A stretch of 64,000 nt of DNA from Sphingobium xanthum (GTDB taxonomy: Bacteria; Pseudomonadota; Alphaproteobacteria; Sphingomonadales; Sphingomonadaceae), in contig NZ_JAHKKS010000001.1 in assembly GCF_019737615.1 (NCBI RefSeq), positions 1 through 64,000 of the forward strand, written 5' to 3'. Under the pieces are notes generated by a model. The model was given only the letters and a program-made list of their open reading frames with translations. It had not been told where the DNA came from and did no database searches. A program made the position numbers and the translations under genes. Below are positions 25,278 through 35,170 of the stretch, in pieces (position 1 is the stretch's first letter; every line of letters begins with the position of its first letter).

Positions 25278-25982
25278 ATGATCGCAGGATTGGGCAAGCG
25301 CATGCGGGTTGCCGGAGCACTTCTTGGCGCGGCGTTGCTGAGTACGGCGGCAATGGCGCAGGGCGAGCGCTATCAGGTCTTCGCCTTCCAGTCGGGCGAT
25401 GCGGCGGTCGAGGCCGGTCTCAAGCCGAGTCTGCTGCCGCTCGTCATGATTACGCGGCCGGAAGCGGGCAAGCAGGTCGTCTTCGTCGAGGCCGATCAGA
25501 CCGGCGTGGCGCGCGTCAAGGAGGCCGCCAAGGGGCCGACCCTCGTCTACAAGGCGCTCGGCGAGTATGTGCAGGCGAGCGCTGCCGCCAAGGCGGGGGC
25601 CGCCAGCCTCGTGCCCGGCGCGGGCGGCGAGCCGGGGACCTATTATCTGTTCGCCCATCTGGAGGCCGCGCCGGACAAGGAGACGGCCTTCAACCATTTC
25701 TATGGGACGGTGCATCAGATCGAGGTGTTGCAGATTCCCGGCATGCAGTGGAGCGTGCGCGGGGAACTGGTGTCGCAGGCGCCCGAGGCGTTCGGCGCCC
25801 CGCGCTATGTCGCCATCTATGCGATCAAGAGCCACGACCTCAAGGCGACGATGGCCGAATTCGACCGGCGCATGAAGGAGAAGGTCATCACGCCGTTCCC
25901 GGACGGCGTGGTCGGGCGCAACATCCTCATCCAGTGGGCGGGACCGGCGCCCGCGGCGCAGCAGCACACTCACAACCACTGA
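25278..25982 (+). CDS. secreted protein with duplicated ferredoxin-like (EthD/antibiotic-monooxygenase-type) domain, 234 aa
   Basis: A signal peptide (MIAGLGKRMRVAGALLGAALLSTAAMAQG) directs export; the start ATG 25278 has GGGGAGG 5 bp upstream. The second half reads TYYLFAHLEAAPDKETAFNHFYGTVHQIEVLQIPGMQWSVRGELV. This resembles the dimeric alpha/beta-barrel proteins, where a short-chain fragment 'hYgT-H-x-E-V-L-x-x-PG' precedes the second strand. The first half (YQVFAFQSGDAAVEAGL... YQA-type strands) could be a decayed repeat of the same fold. The C-terminus ends HTHNH, a short His-rich tail. It lies upstream of mmsA and downstream of no obvious partner. Function unknown. Confidence 0.7.
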   Translation: MIAGLGKRMRVAGALLGAALLSTAAMAQGERYQVFAFQSGDAAVEAGLKPSLLPLVMITRPEAGKQVVFVEADQTGVARVKEAAKGPTLVYKALGEYVQASAAAKAGAASLVPGAGGEPGTYYLFAHLEAAPDKETAFNHFYGTVHQIEVLQIPGMQWSVRGELVSQAPEAFGAPRYVAIYAIKSHDLKATMAEFDRRMKEKVITPFPDGVVGRNILIQWAGPAPAAQQHTHNH

Positions 25983-26012
25983 CGGCCAGCCCGCGAGACC
26001 GGAGATGTTCGA

Positions 26013-27508
<1,496 letters not shown>

Positions 27509-27512
<4 letters not shown>

Positions 27513-28669
27513 CGGCTTCCATTGCCTTCCCGCGCATGATGCGTGTCGGCGCGGGCGCCGCGCTCGCGCTGCCGGAGGTGTTGACGCAACTGGGCCTCTG
27601 GCGGCCGTTCATCATGAGCGACGACTATCTCGTGCAGAACGGGCGCGTGCAGCCGATCGTGGACGCGCTGGCGGCGGCCGGAATGAGCGCGCGGCTGTTC
27701 GCGGACACGATGCCGGAGCCGGACGTGCCCTCGGTCGAGCGTGCGCTGGCGGCCTTGAAGGAAGGCGATCATGATTGCGTCGTCGGCTTTGGCGGCGGCA
27801 GCCCTATCGACAGCGCCAAGGCCGTAGCGGTGCTGGCCGTCCATGGCGGGACGTGCCGGGACTATAAGGCGCCGCATGTCCAGGATCAGCCGGGCCTGCC
27901 GGTCATCGCCATACCGACCACGGCGGGCACGGGCAGCGAGGCGACCCGCTTCACCATTGTTACCGACAGCGAGCGGGACGAGAAGATGCTCTGCATCGGC
28001 CTCGCCTATCTGCCGGTCGCGGCGCTGATCGACTATGAGCTGACCCTGACGATGCCGCGGCGCCTCACCGCCGATACCGGGATCGACTCCCTGACGCACG
28101 CGATCGAGGCCTATGTGTCCAGGCGTGCGAATCCGGTCTCGGATCGTTTCGCGATCGATGCGATCCGGCTGATCGCGCCCAATCTGCGACGCGTCTGGGC
28201 GGACGGGCAGGACCGGGAGGCACGCGAGGCGATGATGCTGGGTGCGACCTATGCGGGCATCGCCTTTTCGAACAGCTCGGTGGCGCTCGTGCATGGCATG
28301 AGCCGGCCGATCGGTGCGCATTTCCATGTGCCGCATGGCCTCTCCAACGCGATGCTGCTGCCGATGGTCACGGCCTTCTCGGCGGCGGGCGACGTGGGGC
28401 GCTACGCGGTCTGCGCCGATGCCATGGGGCTGGCGCGCGAGGGGGAGGGCGGTCAGATGACGGTCGCCCGGCTGGTCGAGGAGCTGACCGCGCTCAACCG
28501 CGATCTCGCCGTGCCGGACCCGAAAGGCTACGGCATCGACCGCGACAAATGGCATGGGCTGATCCCGCTCATGGTCGAGCAGGCGATCGCCTCCGGATCG
28601 CCCGCGAACAATCCGCGCGTGCCGACCGTTGCCGAGATGCAGGGGCTTTACGAGCAAGCCTGGGGGTAG
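27509..28669 (+). CDS. iron-containing alcohol dehydrogenase, 386 aa
   Basis: Group III (Fe) alcohol dehydrogenase. The NAD motif is [13 protein letters not shown] near residue 94, [12 protein letters not shown] follows, and metal ligands are in [18 protein letters not shown] (Asp and His) and [16 protein letters not shown] (two His). Length 386 aa is standard. It is coupled to mmsA by a 4-bp overlap, so it probably oxidises a short 3-hydroxy acid or alcohol to the semialdehyde used by MmsA, for example 3-hydroxypropionate to malonate semialdehyde. This assignment is inference. Cytoplasmic, no signal peptide. Confidence 0.9.
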
Positions 28670-28709
28670 CTGGCTGGCGTCCATGGCCTGTTCGGGATAA
28701 AGCCGCGCG

Positions 28710-29048
28710 ATGGCAAAAATCGACCGCCTCGAACGCATGGACATGCGCAGGGCAGACCTTGAGGAAGAATATCGCGCGACGCTGATCGACGCGCTGCGCG
28801 TCACGGCGTCGGGCGTCTGGGGACTGTTCGATCATCAGCAGGATCGGCAGGCGCGCGCGAAAGTGGCGCCGATCATCGAGACCCTGACCGACATGGCCGA
28901 TGCGATCGACGGCATGCGCGAGACGCTCGCCATGCCGCCTTTCGATCTGCATCGCGACTTTCTCGCCGCGCGCGGGAAGGTCTCGGCTCATGCGGTCGGT
29001 GAACCCAGGCAGGCCCAGGCATGGCTGGAGCGTCTGGAGAAGCTTTGA
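28710..29048 (+). CDS. hypothetical protein, 112 aa
   Basis: Small helical protein of unknown function. It starts MAKIDRLERMDMRRADLEEEYRATLIDALRVTASGVWGLFDHQQDRQARAKV, and the middle IETLTDMADAIDGMRETLAMPPFDLHRDFLAARG is also helix-forming and charged. No family recognised. The frame is supported by codon pattern (GC-rich third positions), start context and lack of a convincing opposite-strand gene. It runs convergently into the CoA-transferase gene, 6 bp between stops. The composition resembles small proteins that accompany cytoplasmic enzymes, but no partner is clear. Confidence 0.65.
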   Translation: MAKIDRLERMDMRRADLEEEYRATLIDALRVTASGVWGLFDHQQDRQARAKVAPIIETLTDMADAIDGMRETLAMPPFDLHRDFLAARGKVSAHAVGEPRQAQAWLERLEKL

Positions 29049-29054
29049 AGCCCG

Positions 29055-29762
29055 TCAGTCCGGACGCGGCCGGGTCGTGCGCTTCTCGATCCGCTTCTCG
29101 TTGATCGTCGTCTTGACGATCCGGTCGACATAGATGCCGGGCGTGTGGATATGGTCCGCTTCGAGCGCGCCCAGCGGCACGATCTCCTCGACCTCGACGA
29201 CCGTCATTTTCGCAGCTGTCGCCATCACCGGATTGAAGTTGCGCGCGGTCTTGCGGAAGACGAGATTGCCGGAGGGATCGGCCTTCCACGCCTTGATGAT
29301 CGCGAGATCGGCGCGCAGCCAGGTCTCGCGGACATAATCATGCCCCTCGAACCGCTCGACCGGCTTGCCGTTCGCGACGATCGTGCCGACGCCGGTCTTG
29401 GTGTAAAAGGCCGGAATGCCGGCGCCACCGGCGCGGATGCGCTCGGCGAGCGTGCCTTGCGGGTTCAGCTCCAGCTCCAGCTTGCCATCCAGATAGAGCT
29501 GCTCGAACAGCTTGTTCTCGCCGACATAGGAGCTGATCATCTTCCGGATCTGCCCGTTGTCGAGCAGCATCCAGAGGCCGAAGCCGTCCGCACCGCAATT
29601 GTTGGAGATGACGGTCAGGTCCCTGACGCCCGCATCGCGCACCTGCGGGATCAGGCTCTCCGGATTGCCGGAAAGGCCGAAGCCGCCGGACATGATGGTC
29701 ATGCCGTCGAACAGGATGCCGGAGAGCGCGGCAGCTGGTGTCTCGAAGATCTTGTCGGCCAA
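29055..29762 (-). CDS. 3-oxoacid CoA-transferase subunit A, 235 aa (TTG start)
   Basis: Class I CoA-transferase alpha subunit: GILFDGMTIMSGGFGLSGNPESLI at residues 15-38 (family GGFGLCGIPE), VISNNCGADGFGLWMLLDNGQIRKMISSYVGEN, and FYTKTGVGTIVANGK. Length 235 aa is right when translation starts at TTG 29762 (LADKIFETPA); the next in-frame ATG upstream (29858) would lie inside the EthD-like gene. The enzyme moves CoA between succinyl-CoA and a 3-oxo acid. The catalytic glutamate lies in subunit B, which is not next to it and was not found anywhere in the window. It is probably translated from the same message as the EthD-like gene just upstream. Confidence 0.83.
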   Translation of the reverse strand: MADKIFETPAAALSGILFDGMTIMSGGFGLSGNPESLIPQVRDAGVRDLTVISNNCGADGFGLWMLLDNGQIRKMISSYVGENKLFEQLYLDGKLELELNPQGTLAERIRAGGAGIPAFYTKTGVGTIVANGKPVERFEGHDYVRETWLRADLAIIKAWKADPSGNLVFRKTARNFNPVMATAAKMTVVEVEEIVPLGALEADHIHTPGIYVDRIVKTTINEKRIEKRTTRPRPD

Positions 29763-29770
29763 GTGGTCGC

Positions 29771-30592
29771 TCAGATCATCACATGCTCGAGGCTGACGAT
29801 CGTGCGGCTGCGTGCCCGATCGATGAACTGGTCGCCATGCGCCGACCAGGCCGCCCATGCTGGCGAACTCGTGCGCTCACCATGATTGAGCGCGCCGGCA
29901 TCCCACCAATATTCGGCAATGCCGTCGATCTCGCTCCAGGGCGAAGCCGGGCCGCCCAGCGCCGTCTCGATGCGGTTGAAGATGCAGCCGACGAGGCCCG
30001 GCACGGTTCGCGCGAGATCGGCATGGCGGCCGGTCCATTGCTCGACGAACTGCGCATGCGTAACGTCCTGCCGGCGCACGAGGAGTGCCGTGCGCTTGAT
30101 GCCGCCCTCCGCGCGGGCCGGGGCCGTTACGACCTGTTCCTTGACGAAGAAACCGCGCGAGGCCTTGCGATCGATGAAGAGATCGCCGTGGGCCAGCCAG
30201 TCGCGGCCCTGCTGCGTGGCGAAGGCGGCGCGCATCACGTCCCGCGCCGGGTGCCAGCTTTGCGCGATGCCGTCGAAGCGCTCGGCATAGGGGGCTTGCG
30301 GCGCGGCGTTCGCGCTGTCTTGCACAGCCTCGGAGAGGATGAACGCATTCATGCCCGGCACCGTGCGCGCCATGGGGCCATGAACGCCGAGCCAATGTTG
30401 GCGAAAGCCGTCAGTGGACAGATCGGCCTTGCGCGCGACGAGCGAGACGACTTTGACTGCCGGATCGGCGGCGCCGGCTGCGAAGGCATTGCCGGGCAGG
30501 GCGGCCATAGCGGGTGCGGCGACCATCGCGCCCATCAGGGTGCGCCGGGTGACGCCGCCTTGCTTTTCCGGATTCGAGAATGCCTGGTCCAT
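29771..30592 (-). CDS. Tat-exported protein with tandem EthD-like domains, 273 aa
   Basis: Start ATG 30592 with GGGAGGGG ribosome site. A twin-arginine signal is present: TRRTLMGAMVAAPAMAALPGNAFA (RR at about 15-16). The mature part holds two similar units of about 120 aa: VKVVSLVARKADLSTDGFRQHWLGVHGPMARTVPGM... and IKRTALLVRRQDVTHAQFVEQWTGRHADLARTVPGL.... Both carry the EthD-type 'F-x-x-x-W-x-x-x-H-x-x-L/M-A-R-T-V-P-G' pattern of dimeric alpha/beta-barrel proteins, usually cytoplasmic and linked to aromatic or quinone chemistry. Periplasmic export is unusual for the family. The CoA-transferase subunit A starts 9 bp after its stop. Confidence 0.78.
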   Translation of the reverse strand: MDQAFSNPEKQGGVTRRTLMGAMVAAPAMAALPGNAFAAGAADPAVKVVSLVARKADLSTDGFRQHWLGVHGPMARTVPGMNAFILSEAVQDSANAAPQAPYAERFDGIAQSWHPARDVMRAAFATQQGRDWLAHGDLFIDRKASRGFFVKEQVVTAPARAEGGIKRTALLVRRQDVTHAQFVEQWTGRHADLARTVPGLVGCIFNRIETALGGPASPWSEIDGIAEYWWDAGALNHGERTSSPAWAAWSAHGDQFIDRARSRTIVSLEHVMI

Positions 30593-30833
30593 CGACGTCC
30601 CCTCCCGATCATGCTGCGCATGGTCTTTGCCTGCGCGCGCCATTCTATCGCCCGCGCCGGACCTGTCTTGCCCGAACCGGCAGAGACTGCGAAAATTCCA
30701 GACTATAGTGCCTTTGTTTCCCGGCAGCATATCCTGTGATCATGGTTCATCGTGAACTGACCTAATGGTCGCGCCGCCCGGATGATAAGCCCGGCAGTCA
30801 AGACCAAGACCTGACAACCAGAGGAGCCCGTAT

Positions 30834-31610
30834 ATGGCCGACATTTCCTTCTCGCTCGATGGCCGCAAGGCGCTGGTGATCGGCGCGGATTCGGGGATCG
30901 GCCTTGCCTGCGCGCGGGCGATCGCCGGTGCGGGCGCGGACCTCGTCATCGGCGGTATCGATCCCGCCAAGGGCGACGATCTCGCCAAGGAAATCGCTGC
31001 CGCGAGCGGCCGCGCGGTGAGCTACGTCGCGGTCGACGTGACCAGGGAGGAGCAGGTGGCGGCCGCCGTGGATGAGGCGGTCAAGCGGCTCGACGGTCTC
31101 GACATCGCGATGAACAATGCGGGTATTCCGGGCTGGCCGGGCGCGATCCAGGACCAGAGCGCGGAGCAGTTCGACATCCTGTTCAACATCAATGTGCGCG
31201 GCGCGATGTTCGGGATGAAATATCAGGTCCCCCATATGCTCAAGGCCGGCAAAGGCTCGATCATCAACCTCGCCTCGACCGCGGCGATCAATGGCCTTGC
31301 CTATTGCGCGCCTTATGCGGCGAGCAAGCATGCGGTGGCGGGCCTCACCAAGTCGGTCGCGCTGGAACTCGCCGACAAGGGCGTGCGCGTGAATGCCATC
31401 GCGCCGGGTCCGGTCAATACGGGGCTGCTTGCCTCGATGCGCGCCGGGCGTATGGCGCTGCCGAGCCAGACGGGCGGGGCCAAGGTGCCGATGGACCGCG
31501 TCGCCGAGCCGCATGAAATGGCCGGCGCAGTGGTGTGGCTGGCGTCGGATGCATCGTCCTATGTGACGGGGGCGCTGATCTCGCTGGATGGCGGTGTCGT
31601 CGCGGCGTGA
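30834..31610 (+). CDS. SDR-family oxidoreductase, 258 aa
   Basis: Classical short-chain dehydrogenase: ALVIGADSGIGLACARAIAG (cofactor motif at about 15-22), NNAGIPGWPG, catalytic Ser in NLASTAAINGLAYCAP, and YAASKH. C-terminal VTGALISLDGGVVAA is typical of enoyl/3-oxoacyl reductase-like SDRs. Start ATG 30834 follows the GAGGAG ribosome site at 30822. It ends exactly one base before the stop of the LysR gene on the other strand. The substrate is unknown; it may reduce a 3-oxo acyl intermediate or oxidise a secondary alcohol. Confidence 0.87.
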   Translation: MADISFSLDGRKALVIGADSGIGLACARAIAGAGADLVIGGIDPAKGDDLAKEIAAASGRAVSYVAVDVTREEQVAAAVDEAVKRLDGLDIAMNNAGIPGWPGAIQDQSAEQFDILFNINVRGAMFGMKYQVPHMLKAGKGSIINLASTAAINGLAYCAPYAASKHAVAGLTKSVALELADKGVRVNAIAPGPVNTGLLASMRAGRMALPSQTGGAKVPMDRVAEPHEMAGAVVWLASDASSYVTGALISLDGGVVAA

Positions 31611-32555
31611 TCAATCCCCGCCGCGCGTATTCTGGAATGTCTGCACGGCCTGCCGCACGCTCACGGGCGTCAGTTGCGGCGCGATGGAGCGGATGAACTC
31701 GAGCTGGAAAGGCCGCATATAGGTGTTGGGCCGCAGCGCGATCTGCACCGTACTGGGCGGGATGAGATCGTCGAGTTCGCGGATGGCGATGCCTTCGTCG
31801 CGCTCTGGCTCATAGGCCATGGTGGCGAGGATACCGATGCCGAGGCCGAGCGAGACATAGGATTTGCAGACGTCGGCATCGATGCCGCTCATGATGATGT
31901 GCGGCTCCAGCCCGGCGTCATGGAAGGCCTTCATCACTTTCCAGCGGCCGCTGTAGCGATGATCGTAAGTGATGATCGGATATTTGGCGATCTCGGCGAG
32001 GGTCAGCTCGGGCACGGACAGGATCGGGTGGCCCTTGGGCGCGACGATCATGCGGCTCACTTCGAAGCAATCGAGCTTCACCAGATTGGGGAAGTCGCGA
32101 TTGGTCTCGGTGCCGATGGCGAAATCGACGTCGCCTGCCTCGACCATCTGGCGGATTTCCTCGGGATCGCCCTGGCGCAGCTCCAGCCGCACATCGGGGT
32201 AGCGCTTCACGAATTGCTCTACGACGCGGGGCAAGGTGTAGCGCGCCTGGAAATGCGTCGTGCCGATCGTGAAGACGCCCTGATTGCCCGACGTCATGTC
32301 GCTCTTGAGGCGTTTGAGCGCCTGCACGTCCGTCACCACGCGCTGGGCGATCTGGAATACGACTTCGCCCGGCTCGGTGAGGCCGATGATGCGATTGCGC
32401 GTGCGCACGAAAATCTCGAAGCCCAGCTCCAGTTCCAGCAATTGGATCTGGCGGCTGACGCCTGGCTGCGAGGTGTTGAGCGCATCGGCGGCGGCGGAGA
32501 GATGATTGCCGCGCCGCACGATCTCGACGACGTAGCGAAGCTGCTGCAGTTTCAC
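31611..32555 (-). CDS. LysR-family transcriptional regulator, CysB-like, 314 aa
   Basis: Helix-turn-helix at residues 2-60: MKLQQLRYVVEIVRRGNHLSAAADALNTSQPGVSRQIQLLELELG, with FVRTRNRIIGLTEPG. The sensor domain (GVFTIGTTHFQARYTLPRVVEQF, VDFAIGTETNRDFPNLVKLDC) is the CysB/Cbl branch, where GTTHTQARYVLP is characteristic. CysB proteins respond to sulfur or, in catabolic relatives, to aromatic acids. It is followed on the same strand, 76 bp upstream of its start, by the BKACE gene. Candidate targets are the intergenic GCATAGTG octamers noted at 32613, 33620 and 40368; these are weak. Confidence 0.85.
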   Translation of the reverse strand: MKLQQLRYVVEIVRRGNHLSAAADALNTSQPGVSRQIQLLELELGFEIFVRTRNRIIGLTEPGEVVFQIAQRVVTDVQALKRLKSDMTSGNQGVFTIGTTHFQARYTLPRVVEQFVKRYPDVRLELRQGDPEEIRQMVEAGDVDFAIGTETNRDFPNLVKLDCFEVSRMIVAPKGHPILSVPELTLAEIAKYPIITYDHRYSGRWKVMKAFHDAGLEPHIIMSGIDADVCKSYVSLGLGIGILATMAYEPERDEGIAIRELDDLIPPSTVQIALRPNTYMRPFQLEFIRSIAPQLTPVSVRQAVQTFQNTRGGD

Positions 32556-32631
32556 GATCTCTCCCCGACTATGCGCTCACCGTATCGAAGAGTGCATCAA
32601 TTCGCCGCACGGGCATAGTGCGTGAACGGCG

Positions 32632-33555
32632 CTATAGCTTGACCGCGTCCCGTCCCTTGAGACCCAGCATTTCGCGCGCTTCGGCGGGCGTTGCGATGTC
32701 GAGGCCCAGCTCGTCGAGGATGCGACGGATCTTCAGCACCTGCTCGGCATTGGAACTGGCGAGCTGGCCCTTGGAGATGAACAGGCTGTCTTCCAGCCCC
32801 ACACGTACCGAGGAGCCCATGATCGCACCCATGGTGCAGACCGGCATCTGGTGCCGACCGGCGCCGAACAAAGACCAGATATAATCCTTGCCGAACAGCC
32901 GGTCGGCGGTCTGGCGCATATAGTAGACGCTCTCGGGATGCGCGCTCATCGCACCGGGCACCCCGAGCACGGACTGGATGAGGAAAGGCGGCTTCAAGAG
33001 GCCGCGATCGGCGAAGCTGGCGACATTATAGAGATGGCCGATCTCGTAGCATTCCATCTCGAACCGCGTGCCGCCGGGGCCGAGCGTCTCGATGATCTGG
33101 CGGATGTCGCGGTGCGTGTTCTTGGAGATGATGTCTTCCATCCCCTCCAGGAACGGGCGCTCCCAGTCATATTTGTACGGCTCGTAGCGCGGGGCGAGCG
33201 GATAGAGGGCGGGGTTCACCGTCCCCATGTTGAGCGAGCAGAGCTCCGGACTGACCGCGACGGCGGCCTTGAGGCGATCCTCCATCGACATGCCCGGCCC
33301 GCCGCCGGTGCTGATGTTGATCACCGCGTCCGTAGCCGCGTGGATCTGCGGCAGGAACTGCATGAACACTTCTGGGAGGGCGGTCGGGCGCCCGTCGATC
33401 GGATCGCGCGCATGAAGATGCAGGATGGCGGCGCCGGCCTTCGCTGCGGCGATCGACTGCTCGGCGATCTGTGCGGGCGTGATCGGCAGGAAAGGCGACA
33501 TGGTCGGCGTGTGCATGCTGCCAGTGGACGCGCAACTGATGATGACCTTTGCCAT
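32632..33555 (-). CDS. beta-keto acid cleavage enzyme (BKACE, DUF849 family), 307 aa
   Basis: TIM-barrel metalloenzyme. The zinc-binding pair H46-L-H48 is visible in ILHLHARDPIDGRP, with ISTGGGPGMSMEDRL and FEMECYEIGHL further on, matching the family of 3-keto-5-aminohexanoate cleavage enzyme (Kce). The known reaction is condensation/cleavage of a beta-keto acid with acetyl-CoA to acetoacetate plus a new CoA ester. The substrate here is unknown. Start MAKVIISCASTGSMHTPTMSPF at ATG 33555. A TACCGGTA palindrome 21 bp upstream of the start ties it to the LacI-family regulator at 43966 (inference). Confidence 0.88.
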   Translation of the reverse strand: MAKVIISCASTGSMHTPTMSPFLPITPAQIAEQSIAAAKAGAAILHLHARDPIDGRPTALPEVFMQFLPQIHAATDAVINISTGGGPGMSMEDRLKAAVAVSPELCSLNMGTVNPALYPLAPRYEPYKYDWERPFLEGMEDIISKNTHRDIRQIIETLGPGGTRFEMECYEIGHLYNVASFADRGLLKPPFLIQSVLGVPGAMSAHPESVYYMRQTADRLFGKDYIWSLFGAGRHQMPVCTMGAIMGSSVRVGLEDSLFISKGQLASSNAEQVLKIRRILDELGLDIATPAEAREMLGLKGRDAVKL

Positions 33556-33575
33556 AACCGCTCCTCATGATTTTC

Positions 33576-33587
33576 ATTACCGGTATC
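33576..33587. promoter_or_regulatory. TACCGGTA palindrome, predicted LacI-family operator
   Basis: ATTACCGGTATC at 33576-33587 has the core TACCGGTA and matches the sites at 43906 (GTTACCGGTAAC) and 45139 (GATACCGGTATC) flanking the lacI-type gene. It lies 21 bp before the BKACE start on the minus strand and 100 bp before the carboxymuconolactone-decarboxylase-like gene on the plus strand. So it could control both divergent genes. Confidence 0.6.
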
Positions 33588-33686
33588 AGTTATGGTTCTG
33601 GTTGCACCCGGCCCAAAGCGCATAGTGGATATAGATTCGGAATGCCGGGCGCCTGCGGCCCGATTGACTTGCACGGGGCGCAACCG

Positions 33687-34268
33687 ATGATGCGCGCCAT
33701 GATCGACGCCATTTCTCCGCCGCCCGCGAAACTGCGCATCCCCTATCCGGATCCGGAGACGCTCTCCCCCGAGAAGCGGCAGATTTACGACACGTTCAGC
33801 CCCATGCTGAACATCATGAAGATCCTGATGGTGGCGCCCGATCCCTTCTGGCGCGGGCAGCGGGCGCTCGGCCGCTCGGCGGTCGTGGATACCTCGATCA
33901 GCGACCAGCATCGCGAGTTGCTGGTGCTGCGCGTCGCCTATCTCTCCAACTCGGACTATGAGCTTTACCACCATCTCCCGCTCGGCAAGACGGCCGGTCT
34001 TTCCGATGCCAAGTGCGAGGCGATGCGGACCGGCGATTTCACCGTGCTGGACGATCAGGAGCGGGCGCTGGCTCAGTTCGTGACCGAGCTGGTGGTGGAC
34101 ATCTCGCCGACCGACGAAACGCTGGCGGCGGTGCGTGCCTATTTCCCCGATCCGCAGCTGTTCGAGATCATCATGATCGTGGGCTATTACATGCTGATCG
34201 CGCGCGTCATCGCGGTGAGCGGCATCGAGATGGACGAAGCCGCCGTGCAGAACTGGACGAAGCCTTAG
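33687..34268 (+). CDS. carboxymuconolactone decarboxylase (CMD/AhpD-like) family protein, 193 aa
   Basis: All-helical CMD fold: PEKRQIYDTFSPMLNIMKILMVAPDPFWRGQRALGRSAVVDTSISDQHRELLVLRVAYLSNSDYELYHHLPLGK. The conserved E-x-x-x-x/HH region is YELYHH; the CxxC of AhpD peroxidase-type members is absent, so it is more likely a decarboxylase-type or structural member. Start ATG 33687 is chosen with GGGG 8 bp upstream; two more ATGs follow (33690, 33699). It is divergent from BKACE with the TACCGGTA site between. It ends 254 bp before the next gene. Confidence 0.8.
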   Translation: MMRAMIDAISPPPAKLRIPYPDPETLSPEKRQIYDTFSPMLNIMKILMVAPDPFWRGQRALGRSAVVDTSISDQHRELLVLRVAYLSNSDYELYHHLPLGKTAGLSDAKCEAMRTGDFTVLDDQERALAQFVTELVVDISPTDETLAAVRAYFPDPQLFEIIMIVGYYMLIARVIAVSGIEMDEAAVQNWTKP

Positions 34269-34522
34269 AAGCTTTTCCTATCATCCGAACGTCTCCGTCT
34301 CCCCGGATCAAGTCGCGTTTACGAAATCGTCCATGTCCGCAATTGCTTATCGGCTCCTCGTCTAACGGTTCGAGCCGACTTCCAAATTGACCCCCGTTCC
34401 GGTGCCGGTCGCCTATCTCGGCGTGCCGGGCCTCCTTCCACAATGCGTCGTTTTGCGTATTTCCACGCTGCACATTGCGGCGCCTGAATCGGTCGATTTC
34501 CAGCCGGATTCGGGAGCAGCCC

Positions 34523-35158
34523 ATGGAAGACCAAACCCCCTCGCGTCGCCAGTTTCTGGCGGCGGTCGGCAATCTGGCCAGCGCGGCCTGGATCACGATG
34601 AACTGGCCGCAGATCGCTTTCGCGGCCGAGCAGGCGGATCATTCGGCGCATGGCGGGCATGGCGCTGCACCGGATGCCCCGGCCAAGCTCACGACCCTGA
34701 CCGCTGCCGAGGCGGCGGAAATCGACGCCATCACCAACCAGATCGTGCCGGGCGGCGCGACGCCTGGCGCGCGGGACATCCGCGTTCTCTATTTCATCGA
34801 CAATGCGCTCGGCAGCTTCTTCGCGGCGCAACTCCCGTCCTTCCGGCAGGGTCTGGCGGAATTTCAGAACGGCTATGCCAAGAAGAGCGCGGCCGGTGCA
34901 CCTTTCTCCGCGGCGCCGGAGGCGCAGCAGATCGCCTTTCTGCACGAGGTCGATGAGACACCTTTCTTCCAGGCAGTGCGGCGGCTGACCGTGCTCGGCA
35001 TCACTTCCATGCCGAAATATGGCGGCAACCGCGACGGCCTCGGCACCAAGCTGCTCGGGGTGATCGACAGCCATTATTGGGAGCCGCCGTTCGGATATTA
35101 CGACAAGGATTATGCCGGTTTCGAGCCCTATCCCGGCACCAAGATCCAGACGGCCTGA
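34523..35158 (+). CDS. Tat-exported gluconate 2-dehydrogenase subunit 3-like small subunit, 211 aa
   Basis: Start ATG 34523 (GGGAG ribosome site). A twin-arginine motif SRRQFLAAVG at residues 7-16 is followed by a hydrophobic segment ending in FAAEQA. The domain LTTLTAAEAAEIDAITNQIVPGGATPGARDIRVLYFIDNALG is the gluconate 2-dehydrogenase subunit 3 family. Such small subunits pair with a GMC flavoprotein and carry it through the Tat pathway. The next gene, 12 bp on, is a GMC oxidoreductase without its own signal peptide, the expected partner. A short His-rich stretch (HSAHGGHG) follows the signal. No cytochrome c third subunit is present in the window. Confidence 0.87.
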   Translation: MEDQTPSRRQFLAAVGNLASAAWITMNWPQIAFAAEQADHSAHGGHGAAPDAPAKLTTLTAAEAAEIDAITNQIVPGGATPGARDIRVLYFIDNALGSFFAAQLPSFRQGLAEFQNGYAKKSAAGAPFSAAPEAQQIAFLHEVDETPFFQAVRRLTVLGITSMPKYGGNRDGLGTKLLGVIDSHYWEPPFGYYDKDYAGFEPYPGTKIQTA

Positions 35159-35170
35159 CGGAGATATCGC

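Noticed and set aside
34340-34380. tRNA-like ending with GGTTCGAGCC and a TCGGCTC...GAGCCGA stem
   Set aside because: No clover-leaf can be built: no acceptor stem, D-arm or anticodon arm of fitting length. Probably a chance hairpin in the gap between two genes.
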